Shown here: piece after piece, positions 7,769 through 16,692 of the stretch
Layout: each line of letters opens with the position of its first letter
Numbering within the stretch: position 1 is the stretch's first letter
NCBI RefSeq assembly: GCF_003268595.1
Contig: NZ_CP029797.1
Location: 641,501 to 705,500 of the forward strand
Direction: 5' to 3'
Length of the DNA: 64,000 bases
From: Paraliobacillus zengyii
GTDB taxonomy: Bacteria; Bacillota; Bacilli; Bacillales; Amphibacillaceae
Program-made: the position numbers and the translations under genes
Notes under the pieces: generated by a model
The model's input: the letters and a program-made list of their open reading frames with translations, nothing else
The model's database searches: none
Told to the model about the DNA's origin: nothing

Positions 7769-10213
7769 ATGAAGTATAAAGACATAATTGATCAAATGAC
7801 ACTAGAAGAAAAAGCGTCTATGATGTCGGGAAAGGACTTCTGGCAAACACAAGATATAGAACGTTTTGATATTCATAGCATGTTTCTTGCTGACGGACCA
7901 CATGGTATTAGAAGACAAGAGATAGCTGCAGACCAATTAGGTTTAAATACTGGTATACCTGCGACTTGCTATCCAACTGCTGCAACTGTTGCTAACAGTT
8001 GGAATGCTGAACTGGGAGAAAAGGTTGGAGATTATCTTGGGGAAGAAGCCATAACGCAAAAAGTAAATGTCTTACTTGGACCAGGAATTAATATGAAAAG
8101 AAACCCCTTATGCGGACGAAATTTCGAGTATTTTGGTGAGGACCCTTATCATGCAGGTAAAATGGCTGCCAGCTACATTAGGGGCATTCAGTCTCATGGT
8201 GTTTCTGCGTGCGTAAAGCATTTTGCAGTTAATAATCAGGAAGAAAGACGTATGTCAATTGATACGATAGTAGATGAAAGAACGCTAAGAGAAATTTACC
8301 TAACTGCTTTTGAAATAGCAGTAAAGGAAGGTAAAACGAAGACGATTATGTCTTCTTATAATAAGGTTAACGGTGATTATACAAATGAAAACCAACATTT
8401 GATGAACAATATTCTAAGGGGAGAATGGGGTTTCAATGGTGTTGTGGTCACGGACTGGGGTGGAAGCAACGATCGTATAGCCGGACTTTTGGCTGGAAAT
8501 GAACTAGAAATGCCAACAACAGCAGGAGAAACCGATAAAGAGATTATTGATGCGATTAAAACAGGCAAGATCGAAGAAAAAGTATTAGATGTGTGTGTAG
8601 ATAGGTTACTAGAACTTATCTTTTCTACTAATGAAGTTTTTGAGAAGTCTTATAAGCAGGAATTTGATGTAGAAAAACATCATAGAGTCGCTCAGAAGGT
8701 GGCGGAGGAGTCGATTGTCCTTCTAAAAAATGAAGATAACATGTTACCGCTTAAATTCGGGAAAAAGGTTGCTGTTATTGGTGATTTTGCTAAAGATGCG
8801 CGATATCAAGGTGCTGGGTCATCGATTGTAAATCCAACGATACTTGATCATACGATGGATTGTTTTGAGGAATCTGGAATCGTTAGTATAGGCTTTGAAC
8901 AGGGTTTTGAACGTTATGGAAAAAAAAGTATAGATAAAATAAATAAGGCTTGTACATTGGCTAAAGAAGCAGATGTAGTGTTTTTATATGTAGGCCTTGA
9001 TGAAGCTAGCGAAGCTGAAGGTTTAGACAGGCCTAATATGAATTTGCCAGATAATCAGGTCGATTTATTACATGCACTATATGAAGTTAATCCAAATATT
9101 GTTGCAATTCTTTCTTGTGGATCAGCTGTTGAAATGCCTTGGATTGATAAGGTGAAGTGTGTTTTACATGGATATTTAGGCGGACAAGCAGGAGCAAGGG
9201 CTATTCTTAGAGTTCTATCAGGAGATGTGAATCCATCAGGTAAACTGGCCGAGTCTTATCCACTTAAGTATGAGGATACGCCGTCCTATCATAATTTTCT
9301 AGATAACGAAGCGAGTGTCGAATATAGAGAAGCCATGTACATTGGCTATCGTTATTATGATTCAGCAGATGTGGATGTTCTCTTCCCATTTGGTTTTGGT
9401 CTTAGCTATACCACCTTTGATTATTCTGATATTCGTATCGATAAAGATGGAGTAACATTTAAATTAACTAATACGGGCGACATAGCAGGAATGGAAATTG
9501 CCCAATTATATGTTGGGTGTAAATCTCAAGTTATTTTTCGTGCTAAAAAGGAATTAAAAGGGTTTGATAAAATATTTATTAATGCTGGTGAAACAAAGAC
9601 AGTAGCAATTCCCTTTGATGATAAGACTTTCCGTTATTTTAATGTTAAAACGAATCAGTGGGAAATCGAAGAAGCCGATTATGAAATAATGATTGGTGCA
9701 TCGAGCACTGATATTCGGCTAAAGGATACTATCTTTGTAGAGGGTACAGAAGCACCTTTACCATACGATAAAGAAAAATTACCATCCTATTATTCAGGTC
9801 AAGCAAACAATGTTAGTAAAGATGAGTTTGAAAACCTACTTGGACGTAACGTACCTGTTTCAACTTGGGACAGAAGTAAGCCTCTAGGATACACGGACAC
9901 TATTGAACAATGTCAGTATGCAAAAGGGTTGTTTGGGCGTATTACCTATCACTTGATTGTGTTTATACATTGGTTTTTAAGAAAAACTGGGAAAAGAAAT
10001 ACAGCTAATTTAATTATGATGTCTATCTATTATATGCCGTTTAGGGGAATTGCTAGATTAACAGGTGGTGTTGTTAATATGCCGATGTTAGATGGTATCT
10101 TAATGATGGTGAATGGGCATTTCTTTAAAGGATTAATACATTTCATAAAAGAGAGAAGAAAGAAATTGAAGATCTCTAGAGGTAATATCGTAGGAAAAGA
10201 AATAAGTAAATAA
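7769..10213 (+). CDS. GH3 beta-glucosidase-like enzyme, paralogue B
   Basis: An 814-residue family 3 glycosidase closely similar along its whole length to the protein at 3320-5770, including the unusual tail of about 140 residues. The barrel motifs GRNFEYFGEDP, KHFAVNNQE and VVTDWGGSND (probable nucleophile D229) are intact, as are the sandwich and Fn3 domains, and there is no signal peptide. The two copies probably arose by local duplication, with the gtrA-GT2 pair lying between them. A terminator follows, so it appears to be a single-gene unit. Coding differences are spread evenly and no frameshift is seen, so both copies look functional. Confidence 0.92.
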   Translation: MKYKDIIDQMTLEEKASMMSGKDFWQTQDIERFDIHSMFLADGPHGIRRQEIAADQLGLNTGIPATCYPTAATVANSWNAELGEKVGDYLGEEAITQKVNVLLGPGINMKRNPLCGRNFEYFGEDPYHAGKMAASYIRGIQSHGVSACVKHFAVNNQEERRMSIDTIVDERTLREIYLTAFEIAVKEGKTKTIMSSYNKVNGDYTNENQHLMNNILRGEWGFNGVVVTDWGGSNDRIAGLLAGNELEMPTTAGETDKEIIDAIKTGKIEEKVLDVCVDRLLELIFSTNEVFEKSYKQEFDVEKHHRVAQKVAEESIVLLKNEDNMLPLKFGKKVAVIGDFAKDARYQGAGSSIVNPTILDHTMDCFEESGIVSIGFEQGFERYGKKSIDKINKACTLAKEADVVFLYVGLDEASEAEGLDRPNMNLPDNQVDLLHALYEVNPNIVAILSCGSAVEMPWIDKVKCVLHGYLGGQAGARAILRVLSGDVNPSGKLAESYPLKYEDTPSYHNFLDNEASVEYREAMYIGYRYYDSADVDVLFPFGFGLSYTTFDYSDIRIDKDGVTFKLTNTGDIAGMEIAQLYVGCKSQVIFRAKKELKGFDKIFINAGETKTVAIPFDDKTFRYFNVKTNQWEIEEADYEIMIGASSTDIRLKDTIFVEGTEAPLPYDKEKLPSYYSGQANNVSKDEFENLLGRNVPVSTWDRSKPLGYTDTIEQCQYAKGLFGRITYHLIVFIHWFLRKTGKRNTANLIMMSIYYMPFRGIARLTGGVVNMPMLDGILMMVNGHFFKGLIHFIKERRKKLKISRGNIVGKEISK

Positions 10214-10229
10214 AAATATATGTCATTCC

Positions 10230-10265
10230 AGTCCCGCTAACCTATCAATTAGTTGGGACTTTTTT
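10230..10265 (+). terminator. Terminator after GH3 paralogue B
   Basis: AGTCCC (10230-10235) pairs with GGGACT (10255-10260), extended inside by AAC/GTT, and is followed by six T. Confidence 0.8.
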
Positions 10266-10365
10266 GTAATCCGTTTACTTTACATATTTTATAAGTTGAG
10301 ATTAATTGTACGTTTATCAATTAAAAGATAACGTATTCAAAAATAAGTTGTCCGTACATTTAGGA

Positions 10366-10394
10366 TTGTAATAGTTACTGATTTCTTTTATAAT
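10366..10394 (+). promoter_or_regulatory. SigA-type promoter of the FGGY kinase gene
   Basis: TTGTAA (10366-10371) and TATAAT (10389-10394) are separated by exactly 17 bp. The start codon lies about 40 nt downstream. Confidence 0.75.
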
Positions 10395-10435
10395 AGACTT
10401 ATCGATTTATTTATCTATAATTGGGGGAAAATAAT

Positions 10436-12034
10436 ATGACACGTGATCTGAAAAATGTGATTGAAAAGGGAAAAACAGTACTTGGTATTGAATTTGGTTC
10501 AACTCGTATTAAAGCAGTTCTAATTGGAGAAGATAACGCTCCAATTGCATCTGGAAGCCATGACTGGGAAAATAGTTATGTAAATAATACGTGGACCTAT
10601 AGTATTGAAGATATTTGGAAGGGTTTACAAGACAGCTATAAAAAATTGGCTGAAGATGTAAAACAAGAATATGGTGTTACTTTACAAACTGTGGGAGCAA
10701 TCGGATTTAGTGCTATGATGCATGGTTATATGGCTTTCGATAAGGAAGGGGATCTTCTTGTACCTTTCCGTACTTGGCGTAATAACTTCACTGAACAAGC
10801 TTCGAGTGAATTGACAGAACTGTTTAATTATCAAATTCCACAGAGATGGAGTATTGCTCATCTGTATCAAGCTATCTTAAATCAAGAAGAGCATGTTGCC
10901 GATATTAGCTTCCAAACAACACTTGCTGGTTACATTCATTGGAAACTAACTGGAAATAAAGTTCTGGGAGTTGGAGAAGCCTCTGGTTTATTTCCAATTG
11001 ACTTGAATACGAAGAAATATAATCAAACAATGATTGATCAATTTAATGAATTGATTGCACCGAAGAATTTACCGTGGAAATTTGAAGAAATTGTTCCTGA
11101 AGTATTGCTAGCGGGCGAGAATGCTGGAATTCTTACAGAGGAAGGCGTAAAACTTCTTGATCCTACTGGAGAGTTGAAGGCTGGTATTCCTCTTTGTCCA
11201 CCAGAAGGTGATGCAGGAACTGGTATGGTTGCAACAAACAGTGTAGCAAAACGTACTGGTAATGTTTCTGCTGGTACTTCTGCATTTGCAATGGTGGTTC
11301 TGGAAAAAGATTTGTCTAAAGTACATCCTGAAATTGATCTGGTAACAACGCCTACCGGTAACTTGGTAGCAATGGCTCATTCTAACAATTGCTCTTCAGA
11401 CTTGAACGCATGGGTAGGAATCTTTGAAGAGTTTTCAAAAGCAATGGGCATCGAAGTTGATACGAATAAGTTATATGAAACGTTATTTACGCAAGCGTTA
11501 AAAGGAGATCCAGATGGTGGTGGATTATTATCATATGGGTATCTCTCCGGCGAACATATAACGCATTTTGAAGAAGGTCGTCCGCTGTTTGTTCGTTCAT
11601 CCGATAGCAATTTTAATCTGGCTAATTTCATGCGTGTTCAGCTATTCACAGCGTTTGGTGCAATGAAAGTAGGGATGGATATTCTACTTGAAGAAGAAAA
11701 AGTAAACCTGGACGAAATTTTAGGTCACGGTGGAATATTTAAAACAGAAGGTGTAGGTCAAAATTTCTTAGCGGCCGCATTTAATGTTCCTGTTTCTATT
11801 ATGGAAACGGCAGGTGAAGGTGGAGCATGGGGGATCGCCCTGCTTGCATCATATATGGTAAACAAAGATGCTAATGAAACGTTAGACGAATTTTTAAATG
11901 AGAAAGTCTTTGCGAATCAAGCAGTGAGTACGGTATCTCCAGATCCAACAGATGTAGAAGGCTTTGATAAATTTATGGAACGTTATACGAATGGTCTTGC
12001 AATTGAAAGAGCAGCAGTAGACAATCTTAAATAG
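10436..12034 (+). CDS. FGGY-family carbohydrate kinase
   Basis: A 532-residue sugar kinase of the FGGY/actin-like ATPase fold. It shows the N-terminal phosphate loop [15 protein letters not shown], the [13 protein letters not shown] region, [10 protein letters not shown] followed by [12 protein letters not shown], and the C-terminal ATP-site segment GHGGIF and [18 protein letters not shown] 10436 is chosen because GGGGGA lies eight bases before it; a TTG at 10421 would have no ribosome binding site. Xylulokinase-like proteins of this subgroup are common in Firmicutes, but I cannot name the sugar. It is transcribed alone from a good promoter, next to the GH3 genes, so it may phosphorylate a sugar they release. 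Confidence 0.82.
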   Translation: MTRDLKNVIEKGKTVLGIEFGSTRIKAVLIGEDNAPIASGSHDWENSYVNNTWTYSIEDIWKGLQDSYKKLAEDVKQEYGVTLQTVGAIGFSAMMHGYMAFDKEGDLLVPFRTWRNNFTEQASSELTELFNYQIPQRWSIAHLYQAILNQEEHVADISFQTTLAGYIHWKLTGNKVLGVGEASGLFPIDLNTKKYNQTMIDQFNELIAPKNLPWKFEEIVPEVLLAGENAGILTEEGVKLLDPTGELKAGIPLCPPEGDAGTGMVATNSVAKRTGNVSAGTSAFAMVVLEKDLSKVHPEIDLVTTPTGNLVAMAHSNNCSSDLNAWVGIFEEFSKAMGIEVDTNKLYETLFTQALKGDPDGGGLLSYGYLSGEHITHFEEGRPLFVRSSDSNFNLANFMRVQLFTAFGAMKVGMDILLEEEKVNLDEILGHGGIFKTEGVGQNFLAAAFNVPVSIMETAGEGGAWGIALLASYMVNKDANETLDEFLNEKVFANQAVSTVSPDPTDVEGFDKFMERYTNGLAIERAAVDNLK

Positions 12035-12047
12035 TTTATAATTTTAA

Positions 12048-12089
12048 AAACGCGAGATAAGATATTAATTTATCGTTTCGCGTTTTTTA
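12048..12089 (+). terminator. Terminator after the FGGY kinase
   Basis: AAACGCGA (12048-12055) pairs with TCGCGTTT (12078-12085), and an inner GATAA/TTATC adds five pairs across a 3-nt asymmetric bulge. T residues follow. Confidence 0.88.
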
Positions 12090-12271
12090 TTAGATTTTAT
12101 GTCCGATCTCGCAAAAATAGTATTTGTGATGTTAGGGCTTTTTTTATTTATTGGATAGTTTTTAGCTACACTTATATAAGCAAGTGTAGTTGATCAATTG
12201 TGGAAACTAATGATTAAATTGTTTATAATAAACGGTAAGTTAAAGAATACGGTAAAACAGGGAGTAATAAA

Positions 12272-12646
12272 ATGTTTATTGTTATAAAAAAGGTTATATA
12301 CATTTGCTTTGGATTTATATTTATGACTATTGGTTTCCTCGGTGTTATTTTACCGTTATTACCTAGTATTCCGTTCTTAATCTTAGCATCTATCTGTTTT
12401 TTTAGAGGTTCAGAAAGATTAGATACTTGGTTTAAAGGAACACCACTGTATAAAAAACAAGTGGAACCATTCCTGAGAGATCGATCACTTACAATAAAAC
12501 AAAAGATTTGGATTAATATACTAGCTGATTCGATGATCTTAATTTCCATATTTATTGTTGAATTTCTATGGCTTAAAATTTTGCTAGTACTAATCGCATT
12601 TTATAAGCATTATTATTTCATTTATCATATTAAGACAGTGAAATAA
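12272..12646 (+). CDS. DUF454 (YbaN-like) small membrane protein
   Basis: A 124-residue protein with two N-terminal hydrophobic helices around GFLGVILPLLPSIPFLILA, then the family's cytoplasmic loop (FFRGSERLDTWF) and two more helices near the end. This is the typical layout of the DUF454/YbaN family, whose function is unknown. It stands alone between a terminator and the sulfolactate genes. The start is ATG with GGGAG upstream. Confidence 0.85.
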   Translation: MFIVIKKVIYICFGFIFMTIGFLGVILPLLPSIPFLILASICFFRGSERLDTWFKGTPLYKKQVEPFLRDRSLTIKQKIWINILADSMILISIFIVEFLWLKILLVLIAFYKHYYFIYHIKTVK

Positions 12647-12812
12647 GATATAGACAAACATGAACGCTAATACCCCCGATTGATTCACTATCAAGAGCAA
12701 AAATCCTCAACAAATTGAAGTTTACCTATCCCACTAAATTTCTTTAAGGCTGATAAAATTGTAACGTATATGAAATAGGCGAATATACTTTGGATATGTC
12801 AGATGGGTAATT

Positions 12813-12870
12813 AAGGAGAGGGGGTACTAACTTCTTCCAAGTATGAAGAGACTCCTTACAAGTTAGGAGA
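12813..12870 (+). promoter_or_regulatory. Structured leader overlapping the comB ribosome binding site
   Basis: CTAACTT (12827-12833) can pair with AAGTTAG (12860-12866), whose last bases overlap the AGGAGA Shine-Dalgarno of comB (12865-12870). A competing pair is AAGGAG (12813-12818) with CTCCTT (12852-12857). The upstream AAGGAG-GGGG resembles a ribosome binding site but has no start codon nearby. Alternative folding that hides or frees the comB ribosome binding site is possible. Confidence 0.35.
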
Positions 12871-12876
12871 AAGATG

Positions 12877-13569
12877 ATGCAGATATACATTTATCAAGGG
12901 GCAACAGCACCACCAACTGTCGCAAGTATTACGATTGTGATTGATGTAATTCGAGCATTTACAGTAGCTCATTATGCTTTTCTTCAAGGGGCAAATCGTA
13001 TATATCTTGCTGAGAAAGTAGAACAAGCATTTCAGATAAAGAATGAGCATACAGATTATCTGTTGACGGGAGAAATTGATGGTCTAGCTATTAAAGGATT
13101 TGATTTAGATAACTCGCCATATAATATAAAACAAAAGAACCTTGTAAGAAAGACGCTTATTCAAAAGACAACGAACGGTGTAAAAGTTACGTTAAATTGT
13201 TTGTCATCCGAGCATATATTTGTAACTGGATTTACTAATGCGAAAAAAACAGCAGAATTTATAAAAAATAAATTAATAACTAACAAAATAAAGGTTATAA
13301 ATATCATTGCTTCCCATCCAAATGGGGATGATGATCTTGCTTGTGCTACATATATAAAAAGTATATTAGATGGGTCTAATTCTATGTCGAATAAAGAGGT
13401 CAAGGAGAGAATTATACATTCTCATGTAGCAGAAAGGTTTCTTGATGAAGGCAACGTAGCGTTTAATTTTGAAGATATTCTTTATTGTATAAAAGAGTTA
13501 AATACGAACTTTGTCATGAAAATAAATAAGTCTAGTGAAATACCAGTGATTGAGAGGGTTAATGTATGA
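12877..13569 (+). CDS. comB: 2-phosphosulfolactate phosphatase (ComB family)
   Basis: This 230-residue protein fits the ComB family, which dephosphorylates 2-phosphosulfolactate to 3-sulfolactate. Characteristic segments are IVIDVIRAFTVA near the start, LTGEIDG with FDLDNSP, TTNGVK in the middle, and the acidic NGDDDLACA region near residue 150. I prefer ATG 12877 over the ATG three bases earlier because it sits six rather than three bases from AGGAGA. Its stop overlaps the start of the synthase gene by four bases (ATGA), which implies translational coupling. In Bacillus relatives (yitC-yitD) the pathway makes the sulfolactate stored in spores, and that role is inferred here. Confidence 0.85.
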   Translation: MQIYIYQGATAPPTVASITIVIDVIRAFTVAHYAFLQGANRIYLAEKVEQAFQIKNEHTDYLLTGEIDGLAIKGFDLDNSPYNIKQKNLVRKTLIQKTTNGVKVTLNCLSSEHIFVTGFTNAKKTAEFIKNKLITNKIKVINIIASHPNGDDDLACATYIKSILDGSNSMSNKEVKERIIHSHVAERFLDEGNVAFNFEDILYCIKELNTNFVMKINKSSEIPVIERVNV

Positions 13570-14330
13570 CAGAAATGAAATTAATTCTACCATCAAGGGC
13601 TATAAAACCAAGAGTAGATGGCTTAACAATCTTAATTGACAATGGAACACCTTTAAACCTATTTATGGATACGATCAATAGTTCAAAAACTTATATCGAT
13701 TTTATCAAATTTGGTTGGGGTACATCTCTAGTAACAAGTTTTATAGAAGAGAAAATTGATTATTTAAAAGAATATGGCATTGAGTTTTTCTTCGGTGGTA
13801 CATTATTCGAAAAGTTTCTTAGCCAGGGTAAAGTTGAGGAGTATTATAACTATTGTCGAAAATTTGCTTGCAACTATGTGGAGATATCTAATGGAACCAT
13901 CGATATATCCAATAAATTAAAAGCTACGTTTATTAAAGAATTCTCAAATGAATTTACAGTCTTTGGTGAGGTTGGTAATAAAGGCGCTTTGGCATCTAAT
14001 GAGCAGGATTCTTCTGAATGGCTAGAATATATTCAAGAAGAAATAGAGGCTGGTGCAACAAAGGTTATTACAGAAGCAAGAGAAAGTGGCACTAGTGGAA
14101 TATGTAAGGAAGATGGAGATATTCGAGTTGATATTTTTGATCAAATAATTGATTCTGGTATCCCTCTCGAGAAATTAATTTTTGAAGCACCAAATAAAAA
14201 AATGCAGGCTTTTTTTATTCAACAGGCAGGTACGAATGTTAATCTTGCCAATATTGCTTTATCAGATGTTGTCTCCTTAGAAACGTTAAGATTGGGTTTG
14301 CGGTCTGATACATTTAACCTTGAATGTTAA
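13566..14330 (+). CDS. comA: Phosphosulfolactate synthase (ComA family)
   Basis: A 254-residue TIM-barrel protein of the ComA/YitD family, which adds sulfite to phosphoenolpyruvate to give 2-phospho-3-sulfolactate. Recognisable segments are KPRVDGLTILIDNGTPL, the DFIKFGWGTS strand, FFFGGTLFEKF, EISNGTIDIS, EVGNKG and ITEARESGTSGI. It is translationally coupled to comB by an ATGA overlap, and the product of this enzyme is the substrate of ComB. This locus gives the first two steps of sulfolactate or coenzyme M synthesis; no later coenzyme M genes are seen, so sulfolactate is the likely end product. Confidence 0.9.
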   Translation: MTEMKLILPSRAIKPRVDGLTILIDNGTPLNLFMDTINSSKTYIDFIKFGWGTSLVTSFIEEKIDYLKEYGIEFFFGGTLFEKFLSQGKVEEYYNYCRKFACNYVEISNGTIDISNKLKATFIKEFSNEFTVFGEVGNKGALASNEQDSSEWLEYIQEEIEAGATKVITEARESGTSGICKEDGDIRVDIFDQIIDSGIPLEKLIFEAPNKKMQAFFIQQAGTNVNLANIALSDVVSLETLRLGLRSDTFNLEC

Positions 14331-14367
14331 ATAAGGTGGAAAAATCACATGCAGTGAGGTGGATATG

Positions 14368-14766
14368 ATGCGAAGTACAAATAAAGTGTTTCATTTAGCA
14401 ATTCCATGTAAGGAATTAGATGAAACAGTAGTTTTCTATGAAAAATTGGGTTGTAAGCTTGCCAGAAGGTATGATGATCGCGTAACCTTTGACTTTTTTG
14501 GGGATCAGATCGTATGTCACTTAAGTCCAAATGATGTTGATGAAAAGCCTAAAATGTATCCTCGTCATTTTGGAATTACTTTCTTGGATAAGGATGAATA
14601 TGATGAAGCATTAGAATTTGCAAAGGAAGAAAAGCTTCCTTTTTTCAAAGCAGAAATGGTTAGATTTAAAGGTAAACAAGAAGAACATATGACGTTCTTT
14701 TTGATTGATCCTGCTAATAACTTATTAGAATTCAAGTACTATCATGATAAGAGTATGGCTTACTAA
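14368..14766 (+). CDS. VOC superfamily (glyoxalase-like) protein
   Basis: A protein of about 132 residues with the two beta-alpha-beta-beta-beta units of the vicinal oxygen chelate fold. FHLAIP near the N-terminus, HFGITF in the middle and NNLLEFKYY near the C-terminus supply the usual His/His/Glu metal ligands. It begins shortly after comA, with GAGG eight bases before ATG 14368 (another ATG lies three bases earlier), and may be part of the same transcript. The substrate is not identifiable. A link to sulfolactate metabolism is only suggested by position. Confidence 0.78.
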   Translation: MRSTNKVFHLAIPCKELDETVVFYEKLGCKLARRYDDRVTFDFFGDQIVCHLSPNDVDEKPKMYPRHFGITFLDKDEYDEALEFAKEEKLPFFKAEMVRFKGKQEEHMTFFLIDPANNLLEFKYYHDKSMAY

Positions 14767-14792
14767 ATATTACTAATTGTATAGTTAAGAGG

Positions 14793-14830
14793 AATGAGAG
14801 GCTGTGTTTTACTTGATGCAGTCTCTCATT
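14793..14830 (+). terminator. Hairpin after the VOC gene, possible terminator
   Basis: AATGAGAG (14793-14800) pairs with CTCTCATT (14823-14830), with an inner CTG/CAG. The downstream flank has few T, so termination is plausible but not secure. The rest of the gap up to 15029 shows nothing I can name. Confidence 0.45.
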
Positions 14831-15029
14831 TGAATAGGTGTTTATTAAAGCGTTCATAGCATTGTTGGCTTACTATTGGAACTTACACGTTCATTTTCAA
14901 TATATTACTATGTTATATTACGGTAAGGATGATTAAAGTGTCGGAATCGTGTAACCTAGTAATAGTATCTTAATTGTCTTGCTTTTCTATAAAAATATTT
15001 TTAGAAAAGTAGAAAGAAGGAGCTTTGTT

Positions 15030-15428
15030 ATGAAAAATTGTGTGTTTTGTAATCCGGATTTAGATTCAAATCAAAAAGTTGTTCTCAGTAATGAATACTG
15101 TGTGTTTTTGCAGTTAGAGCAAGTGCAATTAAAAGGTAGTTTGCTTGAAGGTGCTGGAATAATTATACCAAAAGAACATAGAGAAACAGCATTTGATTTA
15201 ACACCCAATGAGTGGGAGGCGACATATAATCTACTTCAGGAAGTGAAAAAATACATAGATAAAAAACATCATCCCGAAGGCTATAATTTGGGTTGGAACT
15301 GTGGAGAAGTTGGAGGGCAACATATTTTTCATTCTCACTTTCATGTTTTACCAAGATATAAAGATGAACCTCTTGCTGGTAAAGGAATTAGATATGCACT
15401 TAAAAGTGAAAAGAATAGTAGAAAATAG
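15030..15428 (+). CDS. HIT family hydrolase
   Basis: A 132-residue histidine-triad protein. The C-terminal HSHFHVLPRY contains the catalytic His-x-His-x-His, and the N-terminal CVFCNP has a Cys pair often seen in zinc-binding HIT proteins. Members cleave nucleotide phosphoramidates or dinucleotides. ATG 15030 has AAGGAG seven bases upstream; the longer upstream frame lacks a ribosome binding site. The exact substrate is unknown. Confidence 0.87.
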   Translation: MKNCVFCNPDLDSNQKVVLSNEYCVFLQLEQVQLKGSLLEGAGIIIPKEHRETAFDLTPNEWEATYNLLQEVKKYIDKKHHPEGYNLGWNCGEVGGQHIFHSHFHVLPRYKDEPLAGKGIRYALKSEKNSRK

Positions 15429-15477
15429 TTAAATTTTAAATAGTATAAATCGCGCTTTTTATAGGAGGTTTTGATAA

Positions 15478-15975
15478 ATGGATTTTATAATTAGGATTAT
15501 GGAAGAAAAGGATATAAAACAAGTTCAAAATATCGCAAAACTAACTTGGCATGCTACATATGAAGGGATAATCCCATTTGTTATTCAAGATAAATTTTTG
15601 GGTGCAGCATATAGTGATGAATCGATGATTAAGAGATTAAAACAATCAGATTTATATATAGCGACAAGCGGTGATTTAATTTTAGGATTTGCTAATTTTT
15701 ATTCTTTAAAAGAAAAAGGAGAAGTTGAACTTGGAGCTATTTATATTCATCCGGATCTTCAAGCTAGAGGGTTGGGAACTGCTCTATTAAATAAAGGTAT
15801 TAATAAATCGAAAACTACAGAGAAAATCTTTTTAGATGTAGAAAAAGAAAACCTTCCAGGAATAAACTTTTATAAAGCAAAAGGATTTAATGTCTTGCAT
15901 GAATTTGATGATAATCTTTATGGCCATCATACGAAAATGTTAAGAATGTGCTTACAAGTAAAAGAAGTAGTATAA
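15478..15975 (+). CDS. GNAT family N-acetyltransferase
   Basis: A 165-residue GNAT protein. The core strand VELGAIYIHPDLQARGLGTALL carries the acetyl-CoA pyrophosphate loop (RGLGT, with the QARGLG pattern), followed by LDVEKENLPGINFYKAKGF, the usual motif B. It starts 49 nt after the HIT gene behind AGGAGG and may be co-transcribed with it. The acceptor could be a protein, amine or antibiotic and cannot be told from sequence. Confidence 0.85.
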   Translation: MDFIIRIMEEKDIKQVQNIAKLTWHATYEGIIPFVIQDKFLGAAYSDESMIKRLKQSDLYIATSGDLILGFANFYSLKEKGEVELGAIYIHPDLQARGLGTALLNKGINKSKTTEKIFLDVEKENLPGINFYKAKGFNVLHEFDDNLYGHHTKMLRMCLQVKEVV

Positions 15976-16098
15976 CCATTCTTTAGGCTAATCTAGTAAG
16001 TTTATTTTTGTATTTTAAGGTCAATTTAAGATAATGTTGTTAAATTACCCTTATTAAGGTTTAAGTAATAATAACTATATTACAAGGGTAGTGTAAAT

Positions 16099-16248
16099 GT
16101 GAGCAAGCATTTAACAATTGATACACATATTGAAGAATTAAGGTTAGCGATGTATGAAGCTTATTCAAAAGACCCAGATGGGGCTGAGGTATTAAGAATA
16201 TCTAAACAATTGGATGAATTAATAAACATAGCACTAAAGAACCCCTAA
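16099..16248 (+). CDS. Spo0E-like aspartyl-phosphate phosphatase
   Basis: A 49-residue frame starting at GTG 16099, with AAGGG about ten bases upstream. The translation begins MSKHLTIDTHIEELRLAMYE and contains SKQLDELI, the signature S-x-x-LD-x-LI of the Spo0E family, preceded by a predicted first helix. The length and two-helix layout are typical. Such proteins dephosphorylate Spo0A~P and delay sporulation. The family assignment rests on this motif and the size. Confidence 0.75.
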   Translation: MSKHLTIDTHIEELRLAMYEAYSKDPDGAEVLRISKQLDELINIALKNP

Positions 16249-16417
16249 CTCAATTCTTTACAAAAATAATTGATTTACTTTAACATATAATACAAAATGT
16301 AACTAGCTGTAAAATTACTGTATTAAGTGGAAGGAGAACTATAATGTATACTAATAATAAAGTATTTGAAATGGAGTAAATTAGATATGAGCATGTTCGT
16401 TTATAGGAGGCGTAATC

Positions 16418-16579
16418 TTGGATAAAATTATAAACCAAAATTCAGAAATGACATTTTCTCAATATGTAGTCGTATCTATTCTTTCTCTTATTACGTTAAG
16501 AAAGATTAAAACAGTAGAGAGAATAAGAATAAAATTAAAGGAAAAAGTGGAAGAAGCTAATGATAGTAACAGAGTCTAG
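16418..16579 (+). CDS. Small unknown protein, TTG start
   Basis: A 53-residue frame begins at TTG 16418, seven bases after a perfect AGGAGG (16405-16410). It has a hydrophobic stretch, FSQYVVVSILSLITL, followed by a basic and then acidic helix (KTVERIRIKLKEKVEEAN). It could be a small membrane-associated or helical regulatory protein. I do not recognise a family. The strong ribosome binding site is the main support. Confidence 0.45.
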   Translation: MDKIINQNSEMTFSQYVVVSILSLITLRKIKTVERIRIKLKEKVEEANDSNRV

Positions 16580-16626
16580 GGAATATAGTTTACTAATCAA
16601 ACCTTAATTAAGGACTCCGACTTTTT

Positions 16627-16692
16627 AAATAAGTTGTAATAGAAAAGGTGCAAATCCCATGAGAATTGCACCTTTTCTATTACAACTTATTT
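16627..16692. terminator. Long bidirectional terminator hairpin
   Basis: Arms 16627-16653 and 16666-16692 are perfect 27-bp complements (core GAAAAGGTGCAA/TTGCACCTTTTC) with a 12-nt loop. On the plus strand TTTATTTTTTT follows, and on the minus strand the flank is also T-rich after the stem. It serves the small genes upstream on the plus strand and bdbC on the minus strand, overlapping the bdbC stop codon. The stem is longer than usual for a terminator. Confidence 0.85.

Noticed and set aside
12760..12812. Possible sporulation-sigma promoter before comB (GTATA ... AATATACTT)
   Set aside because: The spacing between the elements is about 11 bp, too short for SigE or SigG, and the -10 does not match well. 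Sporulation control remains likely on general grounds but is not shown.
16344..16379. 11-codon frame MYTNNKVFEME with AAGGAG
   Set aside because: It is too short to support as a gene by reading alone. It is mentioned only as a possible leader peptide for the following small gene.
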